Part shown: piece after piece, positions 12,385 to 24,643 of the stretch | Layout of the letters: each line of letters begins with the position of its first letter | Position numbering within the stretch: position 1 is the first letter of the stretch | From: Isoetes taiwanensis | Taxonomy: Eukaryota > Streptophyta > Lycopodiopsida > Isoetales > Isoetaceae | NCBI GenBank assembly: GCA_021234155.1 | Contig: JAJEKV010000056.1 | Coordinates: 2,959,330 to 3,023,329 of the forward strand | Direction: 5' to 3' | Length of the DNA: 64,000 nt | The notes under the pieces: generated by a model | What the model saw: the letters and a program-made list of their open reading frames with translations, nothing else | What the model was told of the DNA's origin: nothing | Databases searched by the model: none | Made by a program: the position numbers and the translations under genes

Positions 12385-12935
12385 AACGTAAACCCTTCAA
12401 TAACCTAGCAACACACAGGGTTTACGTTTCGGAGGCTATATCCTAGTCAGATTCGACCAAAATCTTGCACAATGTCATCACGTAGAGGGAGGGTGTTGAT
12501 GCCATAAGATGTGCCTTTAAAACCTTCCTGAGGCGGTTAAGCCCCAAAGGTCCTCTCCCAAAAGAACCTTGGCCACGGATGGGCAACTTTTCCACTCGGG
12601 CGTGGAACCGACTCGCCAATGGACTCAAAACGTTGACATTACCACTCGAGACCAAGTTTAGTGGGTAGAAGACTACCCCTTTCCAAGAAGCCAAAGTAGC
12701 TCATGTCCAACATGTTAAGTAGTCAACCGGTCTAAGAGGTGGGCTGCAGAATCTTTGCCATGTAGAGGGTTCGTATTTTTTTTTTTGCAAAAATGACCGT
12801 TTAACTTGGTCCCTAGGGTAATTTCGCCCGTTTGGGATGGCATGGCGAAGTCGAATCTCTATTTGAACCTTTGTGCTTTGCCCGACGACAAAATGCCTCT
12901 ACCAAAAGTTCCAAAGGTTATCATATTTCTTGCAT
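12385..12935 (+). repeat. Diverged copy of the ~1.1-kb satellite
   Basis: The run GGGTTTACGTTTCGGAGGCT, then CCAATGGACTC, GACCAAGTTT, AGGTGGGCTG, TTGCCATGTAG and TAACTTGGTCCCTAGGGTAA appears in the same order and spacing as in the monomers at 39-48 kb. It is more diverged than those monomers are from each other. Confidence 0.85.
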
Positions 12936-12954
12936 GAAGTCCTATCATCATGCC

Positions 12955-13715
12955 CACATGGCATGTTTAAGCCACCTTGGCATTTTTGAGCCACCTTGGC
13001 ATGTTGGAGCATAGGTGGCATGTTGGAGCCACCTTGGCATGTTTGACCCACCTTGGCATGTTCGAGCCTAGGTGGCATGTTAAATGCCTAGGTGGCATCA
13101 CCTTGGGATGTTGGAGCCTAGGTGGCATCACATGCCAAGGTGGCTCAAACATGCCACATGGGCTACAACATGCCACCTAGGCTCCAATAACATGCCAATG
13201 TGGCTCCAACATGCCACCTAGGCTCAAACATGTCAAGGTGGCTCAAACATGCCACCGAGGCACCAACATGCCAAGGTGGCTCAAACATGCCACGTGGGCT
13301 CCAACATGCCAAGGTGGCTCTAACATGCCACCTAGGCTCGAACATGCCAAGGTGGCTCAAATATGCCACACAGGCTCACCTAGGCTCCAACATGTCATGC
13401 TGGTTCAGCCACGCGGGCTCCAACGTGCCATCTAAGCTCCAACATGCCAAGGTGGCTCAAACATGCCACCTAGGCTCAAAAATGCCAAGGTGGTTCCAAC
13501 ATGCCATCTAGTGGCTCAAGCATGCCACCTAGGCTCAAGCACTCCACCTAGGCACTCCACGCATGGCATGTTTGAGCACCGGTGGCATGTTGGAGCCTAG
13601 GTGGCATGTTTCAACCACCCTCAAAGCATGTTGGAGCCCACGTGGCAGGTTTGAGCCACCTTGGCATGTTGGAGCCTAGGTGGCATGTTTGAGCCCGCGT
13701 GACATGGGCTAGTTT
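12955..13715. repeat. 20-bp minisatellite, block with internal inversions
   Basis: The same 20-bp unit as at 11.6-12.3 kb. It reads forward at 12955-13130, as the reverse complement (AACATGCCACCTAGGCTCC) at about 13125-13560, and forward again at 13563-13710. The switches give a large potential cruciform. Confidence 0.92.
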
Positions 13716-15300
13716 GAATAAACCGCCCCCCCTCTACTGTAGTATCCGGCCTGTGCAGCGATTGAAGTAGATGTCCCCACACCCCCGAGCCTATCCGCCC
13801 CCCTTTGCCCGATTTAGTACGATAAAAAAATACCAAAAATCTAGTACAGTTTGTCTTATCTGGGCGATGAGGGGCACAACATTTGAATTATAAAAAAAAA
13901 GATATGAATTAAACCATTAAAAATATTTCATTAATCAAGATGCATGGTGGAGATCTTGATCCCGTCCTATTATGTTATTGGCCCTTAAAAACGACGGCTG
14001 CGATTGATGACGCGATCAACGGCCAAGATGCTGATCCGGGTCCTCTTCCCTCATTGGCCCGCCTGAGGTTCCTTGTGTTTTTTCGTTTCCCTCCCTTGGC
14101 CATGGCGATGGCAGAGGTCCTAGGCTATGGCAATGCTCCCGCGCCTGCATTGGCTATGGCGATGCTCCATGCATTGGCTATGGCGATGCCGGAGCTCCTA
14201 TGCTATGGCGATGGCGGAGCTCCTTGGCTATGGCAATGTGCCCTGTATCTTTCCTTTCTCTCCATTGGCTGTTTCCGATCTTTGGGTTATGGCTTGTAGC
14301 GGCGGGCGCCGCCGCTCCGCTTCTTGGGGTTATGGCTTGCGGCGGCGAGGAAGGAGCCATAGATAGGTGGTAAAAACAACGGTTTTTTTGTGTATGCAGG
14401 ATAAATCCCACTCCACGGCTAAAAAGCACGCCTTTTTTTGGGTCTGCCTCACATCCGTTATTGAATCTGAGAGAGATCGGATTCTACATCGGCTCGATCT
14501 TTGCCGCAATTTTGCTTTTTGCTTCGCTGCCATTTTTTCGGATCAAAAGACCCGACCGATCTATTTCTCGGGTTATTCCTGGTTTTTCTCTTCATTTCAG
14601 ATCAATAACAATGGAAATTGTTTTATTATCATGTCGGATTTAAGGTTTTGAAGTGGCTAAAGGCAAAATGCATTCACAATAGCCGATCGGTGCGAAAAGA
14701 ACTCTTTAAGGTCCGACTCATGCAAGTTCCCATCGCAATGGTATATTTACTCATTTTCATTCCTCGATTCTTCCTTTCGTTTTCCCTTTGTTTTTCTTTT
14801 TTCGGATCAAACACAAGCAGGACTCATTTTCCCTTTGATTTTTCTTTCGGATCAACCACAAGCTTCTCCTCAACAAATTGCAGCTACAGATACATCTAAA
14901 GCTTGTGCGTCTAAAGGCAAAGAAGCTTGTGCGTTTAAAGGCCTGAAGCTTGCCCGCCTAAATCCAAAGAAGCTTGTGCATCGCCGCCTGGCTGGTTTTA
15001 CGGCCGAGCACTATTAACCCTAGAGCTAGCTAATTCAACCTTGAGCAAATCCTAGAACTGGAGTATGCATATGCGAGATGAAGCGGAGTCGGTGCTTGCT
15101 TCTCTTCCACTCTGAAAGAATTTAAAGAGCTTGTAACCATACCTGAAAAATCTGAAAAAGCTGTGGGTGAATGGTAATGGTGTTGCCTCTCCTGAAGCTT
15201 AGGGGGACATAGCATTGCGTGCTTGAACCAAGAGGTTTGATCAAAGCCGATTAGCCTGATCAATTGTGCTACATTGTTTTTAATCTTAACCATTAATTCA
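13716..15300. other. No recognised gene; two short GC-rich repeats
   Basis: 14098-14245 holds several copies of a ~36-bp unit with GGCTATGGCGATG. 14884-14985 holds four copies of a ~27-bp unit with AAGCTTGTGCGTCTAAAGGC. Frames over these repeats give low-complexity peptides. 14340-14880 is moderately AT-rich with TTTTTCGGATCAA words. I do not recognise any domain on either strand. Confidence 0.5.
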
Positions 15301-16239
15301 ATTGTTTTGGACCTTTACCATTGAATGTTTTAATCTAACGTTGAAATTTAGATTGCAATCTATTATTATGCGTGAATGAGAATCTAGATAACATTGTATA
15401 TTATGCCTTATGGACTTTTTTGGGTTCGATTCCCAAAAAGGTTTTCCTTTTTTAAAATAAAAAGAGCAATATAAAGTTCATAATATATTAGCTTTTAAAT
15501 TGTGGTCTATAGGAATTTTTTTTTTAATGTCTGCGACGTGTCAACATTTGATTTGTTAGAAGACATATTAAAAACAATACTTTGTTTTTCCTACGTGTGA
15601 TAATAATGCTTTTTTTATTTCAAAAGTATGCCACGTGTCCATATTTGATTAGCAAGAATAATGTTTTTTTTTTTAAATATGCCACGTGTTAATATCTCAT
15701 TAGTTAAACAACCACATTAGAAACACATATTTTTTTTTCTAATGTAATAATTTTATTTTTTTCAGTATGTCCTTATTTTAGGAAAACTATAGCTAGATTT
15801 CAATAACACATGTAGGGTTTTGTAAATTAAAAAAAGGCCATCACGTGATTTTTTTTAATTTTGCAAAAACAACACTTGAAACAACATGTCCACATCGCTG
15901 AAAAAGACACTTGAAAACATCAATTTTCTATTTCCTATGTGTTTTTTTTCTTTGTAGTGTTTTATTTCTACTGTTGTAATTTAGTTTTTCAGGTGTAGTA
16001 AAATTAAAACCTACACGTGCTATTTTAAAGATAAACAACGTATGGTTCCGCCAAAAAACAACAGTGAAGGAAAAAAGTACACGTTGACAAAAATTCACAA
16101 AAACCATGTCAATTTTTTCTACGCGTGGATTTTTCTGCCAAGAGACCGCTGTCTCTTTGTGCAAATCCGGATAAACAGGCCACGTGGACTTTTGGGGCCA
16201 TTTTGGTGTTGTTTTTGGCATAAAACAACACTTCCGTAC
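15301..16239. other. AT-rich spacer with repeated ACGTGT motifs
   Basis: No coding signal. Three related stretches (about 15533-15560, 15628-15655, 15680-15705) share a CACGTGTC-type word followed by ATATTTGATTAG, with further ACGTG words at 15590, 16010 and 16180. ACGTG is the plant G-box/ABRE core; here the repetition may only reflect a degenerate tandem repeat. Confidence 0.45.
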
Positions 16240-17920
16240 AACTAAAAAACAATTGTGGACCAAAAATTGGGGTCAGTGTGTCTGGTTGCTAATAGAGTTG
16301 ATTGGGTTGAGCCTGCAGTGCTTGCGGCTGATAGTGGGATTGTTGCTGAGGGGTTGTTTGCACTTGATAAACCATCTTGTTGCGGAAAGGTGTAGGATGA
16401 GTGCGAGTGCACTCTTCTGTTGCATGATTGCACATGTTGCATCTTTTACAATGAGGCGGGCCATTGGTGGAGTTGCACTCATTCGCCAAGTGGCCTTGAT
16501 ATTTGCAGATATGGCACCAGATCCGGATGCTAGCGCTGCTGGATTGGCGTGTTGAGGTTGAACAAAGATCACGTGGAACCATGGCGGGTGGAATGAAAGG
16601 GAGCTCTGAAGAGCCACGCCACGGGAGGAAACATTGGTCGAGTGATTGACAAGATCGATAGCTTGCTCCGAGTCTTGGTATGAGTATTGATCATGAGTCG
16701 GATAGCCTGGAGGAAGTCCTTGGAGAAACCGGACCAAGATCCGGCTCGTGTAGGGGTACTCCTTGAGTTTGCTTGGAGCAGAATGTGAAGACGATCTGCA
16801 AAATCCCCGCGGACTCAGTGGGGCTCTTGTTGAAGGTCATTGAGTTGCTTGAGATGAAGTTGATCATCATCCGTGGTCCCATAGTGAGAAAGAAAAGCGG
16901 TTTTCATTTCGGACCAATCTTGTTTCAGTGGCTTTTGTTGGACATGAGCCATTGATGAGGAGAACCCGCAAAGATGTGGTGGAAAAAGATGTGGAATTTC
17001 AGTTGAGGTTGCGCGATGACCATTTAGGACAGCGAGCCTCAAATTCTTCCATGTGGCCCCGAAGCACTTTGGTCTAATGGTTTGCCTTTAAGTGTTGCCA
17101 AAGGTAAGATAAGTCACTTAAAAGGGTCCGAAAGGTAGAGGTAAAAGTCTTTGGGCTGGGCAGGGAACATGATAGTGAGGATATTGAGGTGGAGTTAGGC
17201 GGTGGCATGGTGCACGAAAGACCCCGATGAAGGGGTTCTTTGGGGTGGAGAATCTTGGAGGTGCCCGATCATTGGTTTTGAGGTCAGTAAGGTTGTAAAC
17301 GGGGAAGAGTGGTGGGAAATGTAGGGAAGGGAAATTCACGGGGAGGAGCAAAAGAGACATGTGGATATCCCCGTCCACCCGTAGGAGATGATGGTTGTGA
17401 AGGCAGAGGCGGTATGGCGGAGGAAGGATGATGGATGAAGGCATGGTCTGGGGTATGAAAGTAAGGTTGAGCAGGTTGAGCCGGATAGGGCTCCTGATAG
17501 TGATGAGGAGACTGAGGCCGTGAGCAATGTTTGCCGCTTGGAGGCGGGAACCCGGGATCAGATAGGACCGAGGGGTGGGTGGCGCCGACCAGCCCTAGGC
17601 CCAAATGTGGCCTCCCTCAATGTCATAAGCAGAGCCATACATGTCGCGAACAACTTCCCTTCGATGATGGCGCTCCAAGCGAGACGCCGTCTGGGAAAGG
17701 AGTTCTTCGGGCGTGAAGTTTCTGACAGACATGGCGACAGAAGAAAGGAAAATCGAATCAGACCCAGCAGCGGCGAAAGTGTTTGGGGTCTGGGTTCGGG
17801 AACTCCTGCAAGACAACCCTCTGTGAGGACCCGTGGATCTAACAGGAGAATCCGGGGGACTATGTCACGCGGGATTTGCAAAAAGAGAACAAAAAAAAAA
17901 AGAAAACAGAACAAAAGAAA
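16240..17920 (-). pseudogene. LTR-retrotransposon gag fragment
   Basis: Read on -, the order is an N-terminal stretch with FTPEELLSQTASRLERHHR (about 17740-17690), a P/H-rich linker, a gag core (DWSEMKTAFLSHYG, 16940-16895; VRFLQGLPPGYPTHDQY, 16735-16685), then two cysteine knuckles: CHICKYQGHLANEC (CX2CX4HX4C) and CKRCNMCNHATEEC, around 16510-16410. The pieces are in different frames and no pol follows, so this is a truncated, broken copy. It belongs to a different family from elements 1 and the chromovirus. Confidence 0.75.
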
Positions 17921-17924
17921 ACAA

Positions 17925-18372
17925 TGAGAGGAAAATGATAAGCTTCCTTGATATCAATGATGAACATACATGAGCTCTCGCAATCGAGAGAAGACTGAAA
18001 AGAGACAAGACTCAAAGCTCATCTAGAAATCATGTGCTAGCTCTACTCATATATATAGTACAATGGCCTTTGGCCCAATATAGACACTCTGACTGATCTC
18101 GGTGCCGACTCCTGGAAGGAGGCATGATTTGCAGGACTACTGGCGGTGCCTCTTGAAGTGCCTAGAATCACGCTGACACTGACGCGGGCGGTGACGGGCC
18201 GTCACTTGTCTGAGCGGCGCCTTTTGGCGGGCGCGCCCTTTGACTGCGTGGTCTGCTGCTTGGTCTTCTGCTGGGCCTTTGATGGCTGACCCGTGGTTGA
18301 CTGTGGATCCTTGTTCTTGACCTGGTCCGTCGTATGCATGAATAGTCCTGTACCAGGAGGCACATGAGTAAC
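17925..18372 (-). repeat. Probable 5' LTR/leader of the gag fragment
   Basis: On -, a TATATATA promoter-like word lies at 18055-18045 and is followed by a leader running into the gag-like region at 17.9 kb, which is where a 5' LTR would sit. LTR ends are not defined. At 18372/18373 it abuts the chromovirus LTR, so one of the two has been truncated here. Confidence 0.45.
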
Positions 18373-18744
18373 ACACACTTCGGGGGATGCTGCACCAGGC
18401 TATGCTATGACGAACGATGCTCGAAACGGGGTTTCGAGCGCGTATATGAGTGTTCAGGTGCTAGAGTCAGGAAAAGGGGCCTAGGGTTAGGGTTTGAGCC
18501 AATATAGGTTAGGGTCCACATGGGATGCTACGTGGCACCAATAGGATGGGGCCGTGTGGCGGTTGCCCAATAGGATAAGGCCATGTGGAAATGGGCCTTA
18601 TCCTAAGGTTATCTAAGTTAAACAATTAACTTAGATATGTGCCCCTTGCCACTTCTAAGGTATACAAGGCTACATGTGTAGACTTGTATAGTGAGGGTCC
18701 AGGAATATATGTATTTATGGCATATATTCCCCTAGAACGTCACA
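18373..18744 (-). repeat. Chromovirus 3' LTR, truncated
   Basis: Matches 50361-50733 at about 97% by eye (about a dozen substitutions in 372 bases). Read on -, it starts TGTGACGTTC at 18744 directly after a polypurine tract, as a 3' LTR should. Only the first ~370 bases of the ~1.6-kb LTR remain; the rest is lost at 18372. Confidence 0.88.
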
Positions 18745-18760
18745 TTCTCCCCCCCTTAGG
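18745..18760 (-). other. Polypurine tract of the chromovirus
   Basis: On - this reads CCTAAGGGGGGGAGAA and directly precedes the TGTGAC start of the 3' LTR. It would prime plus-strand DNA synthesis. Confidence 0.8.
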
Positions 18761-19619
18761 ACAATGCTGTCCTCAACATTGCGCTAAGGTGACGAACCTA
18801 CACTATCCCTGCAAAACAACATAAGTATACAACTTTAATTAAAACGATCAACTTCCTATTAAACAGTTAATTGTCAGAATTTAGGCTATACTTGTATCTA
18901 TACAAAATTATATAGCCTTAACAATGTTACTCCCTATAATAATTCAAAACATTACTATAAGAGTTATTAGGGTTCATAATTTAAATCTAAATCATGGTTC
19001 CCCCATCTTCTCGTAATGCGCCCCTCCTCGATGCTCGCTTCTCACTTGCCTGCACGAGTAGCACATTACGTTAGTTTAGTTAATAAGTTTGTGGTTTTAG
19101 GGGACCACCCTCCTTACCTACCTCCTTGAGCCGAACTACTAGCTCAAGGTTACCCTACTACCTTGCACTCGATCATGGCCCTTTTGGATTTGAGCTTAAG
19201 GACCATTTAAGATGATCCTATCATTGCCCATGATCAAGTGCTACCTTGTACTCGGTTACCCGGTGCCGAGTACTCCCAGTGCATCATGCCCCAAGGGTTT
19301 GAAGCTAGGGAACGTCTCACGATCCCATCATCGCGCATGATCACTTTGACCTTCACCATGACCCCCCTATGGTCAGGTGTGCGAACCCCGCATCGTGGCA
19401 TAGAGAGCATCCGACAGATGTCCCATCATCGCCCACCATGCCTCACTTTCTCTCTCGCATGACCCTATTGGTCATGCGCACCTCTTGGTGCATGTTGGTC
19501 TAGAGAATGCCTTAAAGGCGTATCTCATCATCGCCTACACGTTCCAAGATTTTGGCATATGTATTCCACTAGCTAGAATACATCTGCCAGAGCTAAGGCT
19601 AACTAAGAAACATACTAAG
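18761..19619 (-). other. Chromovirus 3' untranslated region
   Basis: Lies between the integrase/chromodomain stop and the polypurine tract. No domain is visible on either strand; sequence is unremarkable. Confidence 0.6.
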
Positions 19620-20910
19620 CTAACCTCCTGGCAAGTCGGGGTCGACCAAGTCAGAGACGACTCGCCCATCAAACTCCTTCATGAAGTCCGGGTATTGCTT
19701 CTCCAAATCCTGCTTCAATACCCATGTCGCGTCTTCCACGGGCAAGTGTTTCCACTTGACCAAATACTGGAGGAACTGAGATCTCCTAGTCTTCTTGAAT
19801 GACTTATCAAGAAGTAACTCAGGCACAATTTTAACTTGCTCCTCCATCATTTCCAACAAAGTTGGAGTGTCCAAAACCTCCTCAGGGTTTGGGTTGTGCC
19901 TTTTTAATAAACTTACATGGAAGACCTTGTGGACTTTGAGGTGCGCCGGGAGATCCAACTTGTAGGCCTGAGAGCCCACTCTCTCCAAGATCTTGAACGG
20001 ACCGGCCCACCTAGGGGCAAGCTTCTTGCAATTCCCTATGCGAAGCTTAGCTTGCTTTACCTTGATCTTCAACCACACGCTGTCGCCTACCTTGAACTCC
20101 CTTACGGTCTTGTGCCTGTCGGCTACACTTGCTGCTAATAGGTACTCCCTTACTTCTTCCACCAGCTGCTGCATATCTCCTAGCATCTGCTGGGATACTT
20201 CAACCTTTGACACAGGATTGTATTCGGAGTGAGGCACTGATACCCGTAATTGATCATGAAGGGAGACATCTGGGATGACTCCTGCTTCGTACTGTTGTAG
20301 GCGAATTCTACCAAGTGGATGTAATCATCCCACTTGGATTGCTTATTCCACACATAACTTCTGAGCATATCTTCGATGATGCGATTCGTCCGCTCCGTCT
20401 GGCCATCCGTCTGAGGATGGTAAGCTGTGCTCATCGAGAGCTTGGTCTGGATCGTAACAAAAAGATCCTACCAGAATGCACTCATGAACTTGGAATCTCT
20501 GTCTGATATTATCTCTCGAGGCATGCCTTGGAGTCTAAAAATCTCCTTTACAAATAGAACGGCAGTGTCTAAGGCTGTGTCCATAGTTTTGCAAGGCACA
20601 AAGTGTGCCATCTTAGATAATTTATCTACGACCACCATTAGTGCATCTTTGCCACGTAGAGTTCTAGAAAGTCCTGTGATAAAATCCATGCTTACCACTT
20701 CCCATTTTGCATTCGGCACTGCTAAAGGTTCCAAGGCTCTCAGAATTCGAAGCTGCTCTGCCTTGGTCTGCTGGCACAATTGGCACTCCCGAATATATCT
20801 GGCTATCTATTTCTTCATTCCCGGCCAGAAATAGCTACTTCGAATCTTGAAGTAGGTCTTCATAAACCCCGCATGCCCTGCTATTGGGTTATTGTGTGTG
20901 TCATGAAGAA
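19620..20910 (-). pseudogene. Chromovirus integrase with C-terminal chromodomain, frameshifted
   Basis: Read on -: the end of the zinc-binding domain (HDTHNNPIAGHAG, about 20910-20870), catalytic core with VSMDFITGL (first Asp), ISDRDSKF (second Asp) and TAYHPQTDGQTERTNR (Glu), then the GPF-type C-terminal region (APRWAGPFKILERVG, about 20020) and a chromodomain (FLQYLVKWKHLPVEDATW, about 19770-19720). In chromoviruses this domain steers integration toward marked chromatin. Breaks near 20800, 20460 and 20230 divide it into pieces. Confidence 0.9.
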
Positions 20911-22760
20911 TTAACTTCCTTACACCTGATGATTCGGGCACACACAACTTGTCTTTATGGTACAACAGGTTGCCTTCCTTCTTATAATGTTTGAAGGCTT
21001 CCCGTTCCTTATCTGTTCTAGCCTCCTTAGAGAGGCTTGCCCATACTTCCTTGAAATCACTATCAGATGGCAATGTCTCCTCAATTTTCTTGCCATATCC
21101 ACTCGAAAGGGTTGATATAGCATTACAATGTGTTCTCGTCTCAAGGGGTCTTCTAGAGAGAGCATCAGCAACCCCATTCAACTTACCCGGCTTATAAGCA
21201 ATCTCGAAATTATACTCTTCGAGGGATTCCATCCACCTCCTTTGCCTTAGATTGAGGAATGGTTGGGTAAAGATGTATTGGAGGCTCTGGTGATCAGTAT
21301 CTAACTGAAATTTCCTTCCAAGCAAATAATGCCTCCAAATACGAAGAGCTCTCACAATAGCTAGAAGTTCCTGATCATGGGTTGGATAACGCTGCTCGGC
21401 GTCATCCAGCTTCTTAGAGTCATAGGCTACAACTCTTCCTTCTTGCATAAGGACTCCACCTGTTGTTATCTTACTTGCATCCGTTGCTACTAGCTCGTCC
21501 TTATCTGGATCCGGCAGGATTAGCACTGGTGCTGCTGTTAAGGCTTCCTTAAGCTTTTCAAATGAAGCTTGAACATTTTCTAGCCAATGTGTTCTCCAAT
21601 CTTTCACTTTAACGCTCTTAGTGAGGTCCGTCAAGGGGAACGCCTACTTAGCGAAGTCCTTTATGAACTTCCTATAGTATCCTGCCAGACCTAGAAAGCT
21701 CCTCACTTCTGCCACATTCTTTGGAGCTGGCCAATCAACTACTGCTTCAATCTTTGCGGGGTCGGTGGAGATCCCTTCTGCTGATATCACGTGGCCTAGA
21801 TACTCCACTCTTTCGGTAGCAAAGTGGCATTTAGAGAGCTTCCCATACAACCGATGCCGTCTCAACTTTTCCAACACTCTTCTCAAATGCTGAAAATGAT
21901 CTTCAATGGACTTGCTGTAGACTAGAATGTCGTCGAAGAAAACAATGACAAACTCATCTAAGAACTCTCTGAAGATGTCGTTCACGAGACGCATGAAAGT
22001 TGTCGGGGCATTCGATAAGCCAAAGGGCATTACCGTAAACTCAAAGTGCCCATACCGCGTTCTGAAGGCGGTCTTATGGATATCTTCTTCCTTTATCCTT
22101 ATTTGATGGTAGCCTGACCTTAAGTCAATCTTAGAAAAAACCTTCGCTCCTTGGAGCTGATCCATCAAATCATCTGCTCTTGGCAGAGAAACTTATTCTT
22201 TATTGTCTGCTTGTTAAGATGGCGATAATCTATGCACATTCTTAGGCTCCCGTATTTCTTCTTCACGAAGAGTATGGGTGCTCCAATTGGAGACACGCTT
22301 GCTCTAATAAATCCAAGGTCAAGCAATTCCTGTAGCTGCTTCTTGAGCTCAATCAACTCCAGGGTGCTCATTCTATAAGGTGCCTTGCTGGTAGGCTTAG
22401 CATCTGGAGCTAATGTGATTTCACACTCTACACCCCTATAAGGTGGTAGCTGACGGATTTGATCTGAAAATACATCATTGAACTCCCTAATAAGCCTTGC
22501 TACTGGCTTGGGCAACTGATTTCCACTTAAGTCACTTCCCTTCTCTTTAGCTGGTTCAATTGCCTCTAACCTCAGGATATAATCCACCTTATTTCTTTCT
22601 ATACTTTTCCTTAGCTGCTTTATAGAAATGCACTGCATGGGAGAAGCTACCTTCTTACCTTTTACTATGAATCTGTTGCCGTCTGGCGCCGTCATGGAGA
22701 TCTCGTTGCACTCACAGTCGATCATTGCTTTAGCTGGCTTAAGGAACTCCATTCCTACTA
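20911..22760 (-). pseudogene. Chromovirus reverse transcriptase and RNase H, frameshifted
   Basis: RT begins near 22420 ([20 protein letters not shown]) with [13 protein letters not shown] and [12 protein letters not shown], continues in a second frame from 22168 with [23 protein letters not shown] and the catalytic [11 protein letters not shown] (about 21930-21900), and ends with [15 protein letters not shown] (21660). RNase H follows from 21634: VATDASKITTGGVL and the DHQSLQYIFTQ block. Single frame breaks lie at about 22165 and 21640. The order matches Ty3/Gypsy. Confidence 0.92.
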
Positions 22761-24333
22761 TAAGGTCATACTTTCCAAAATCCATGACCTCTGCCCCCAT
22801 CGGCCACTTGCTTCCACTAAGGTCTATGTCAAATGTGATCCTCCTTCCCTTATGTGGCGAATGGCACCACTTGCCATGCTAACTGGTCTTGGCTTAGACT
22901 TCAAAACTTTATTCTTCATTAGGGCAGCAAGCCTAGAAGAGGCAAAGTTGTGAGAGCTACCTGTATCTATCAAGACTAGATATGGACTGCTATTTATGAT
23001 TCCCTCAGCCGCAATAACTGTGGACTGATTTTCAACATCACCTGACTCAATAGCTGCACAAATATGGCACTCACCATCTATGAAATCTTGGGCTTCCTGC
23101 TGGTCGTCCTCTTCGTCGTCTCCTTCGGTTGGTGACTCCCAATCTGCAAGCTCTGCCAAAGCTGCTTGCATGACAAATGGGCAGTCGTGCGTTCGATGCT
23201 CTGGCTGGAAGCACCTAAAGTATAACTTCTTTTCAATGCATTCCTGCCTCTTTTCCTTTGGCAGGCTGTCTAGAAGATGCTTGAGCGCACTGCCCCCTGA
23301 TCCATTTTGTGGTCTACAGTCCCCAAAGGGCTTTCCCTGAACTTTCCCTTGATGTTGGCCTCCGGATGGCGTAGTTGCTGATTGCTTATTCTGATACTGC
23401 CCTTGATACTGCCCTGTTGTTTTACCCTTGAATGGTAACTGCTTCTGGCCTGGAGTAACTGGTGCGTCTTCTAAACTTAGGGCTTTGTCCTCGGCTTCTA
23501 CGACTGTCCTTGGGTTGATTGCTCGAACTAATTTTCTGATGCTGCTGTTCAACCCTTCAATGTATCCGTCTACCGCTTGCCTTTCCGAGATTCCGGGAAC
23601 ATTGAGGTTGAGCCGCATGAATTCCTCTGTGTACTTAGCTACTGATAGGTTCCCCCTGGTCTAGCCTATAGAATTGCTGGATCTGCCTGCTAGTATGTGA
23701 TCTTGGCACATAGTGTTTTCGAAAGGCCTTGCTGAAGGTCTTGAATCTGCAACTGTTTCTTTTCAGCTTATTGGACTTCACGTAGCCCTTCCACCAAATT
23801 CTGGCTGCTCCTATTAAGTTTGCTGTAGCAACCTTCCCTATGTCTTTGTCCTTCATGCTATAAGAATTTCCAAACTCTTCCATCTCATCAAGCCAAGCTT
23901 CTGCCTCCATGCCTGACCTGTCCTTCCCTGAAAACTGACCCAACTTCCTAGTCTTCCATACATTGCTCATAGCGCTATCAACTTTCTTCTGATAGTCATC
24001 TGTCTTCCTTGCCCTGGCTCTTACCTGTGATGTGTCGGACTCACTCTCTGAGCTCGAACTATCCTGGCTGTCAGAAGTGTCTGATGTGCTGGAGCTAGAT
24101 GGTGTTGGGGTCCTTCTGGTTCTCCTTTTTCTCTTCCTATCCCTGACATTTCTCTGATTGTCTTCCCCTTCTGGTTGTGGAGCCTCCTCAATGCCTTGCT
24201 GAGGTAATGGTGGTGGAGGTGGTGGTGCAGGTCCATATTCCTGGGCGTTCATCAATGGGGTGGCCCAGTGAATCAGCGGGTGCATCTGGTTCCTCATTTG
24301 GGTGAGCCTTGCGTTAACTGTCTCCACCGTCAA
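22761..24333 (-). pseudogene. Chromovirus gag and protease
   Basis: Gag runs from 24333 on -: a proline-rich start, an S/E-rich stretch (24130-24030), then GQFSGKDRSGMEAEAWLDEM and the IWWKGY core, broken near 23640, and continuing in another frame through the EGLNSSIRKLVR region. A degenerate CCHC knuckle (CFQPEHRTHDCPF) is near 23200. The protease follows with VLIDTGSSHNF (about 22965), the D-T-G active site. One break lies at 22820. The gag start may be upstream of 24333 because the leader is interrupted near 24440. Confidence 0.88.
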
Positions 24334-24643
24334 TTCTTCATTATTATCGTCTTCTTCACGCCCAAATAAGTTTCTAGGTACCCATTGGTGATGCCGGCCC
24401 TGGCCTTGAGAACCTGAGCCTGTGTTCCTGGCTGCAAGTATTAGTCATCAATACTGTTACTTAAGTTATATTATTCATCCTTATTTACAAGTGAGTTATT
24501 GTTGAACATAAAAGAAATCATGTCAAAATTGCACTTATAAGTTAAGGACAATTTATAGTCATTAATATATAAAAGTTACACGTTAATATAAAATACGTGA
24601 TAGTATATAGAAGTGAAGAGATTTAGTACAATTTAGAAGATAA

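Noticed and set aside
11761-13511. Many open frames of 60-120 codons on both strands with repeated Cys/His/Trp peptides
   Set aside because: They are translations of a 20-bp minisatellite, which is open in several frames by composition. The apparent zinc-finger-like spacing is an artefact.
18168-18395. Two small frames on - with many His/Arg/Gln residues
   Set aside because: They overlap an LTR-like region, differ in frame and have no domain; composition follows local GC.
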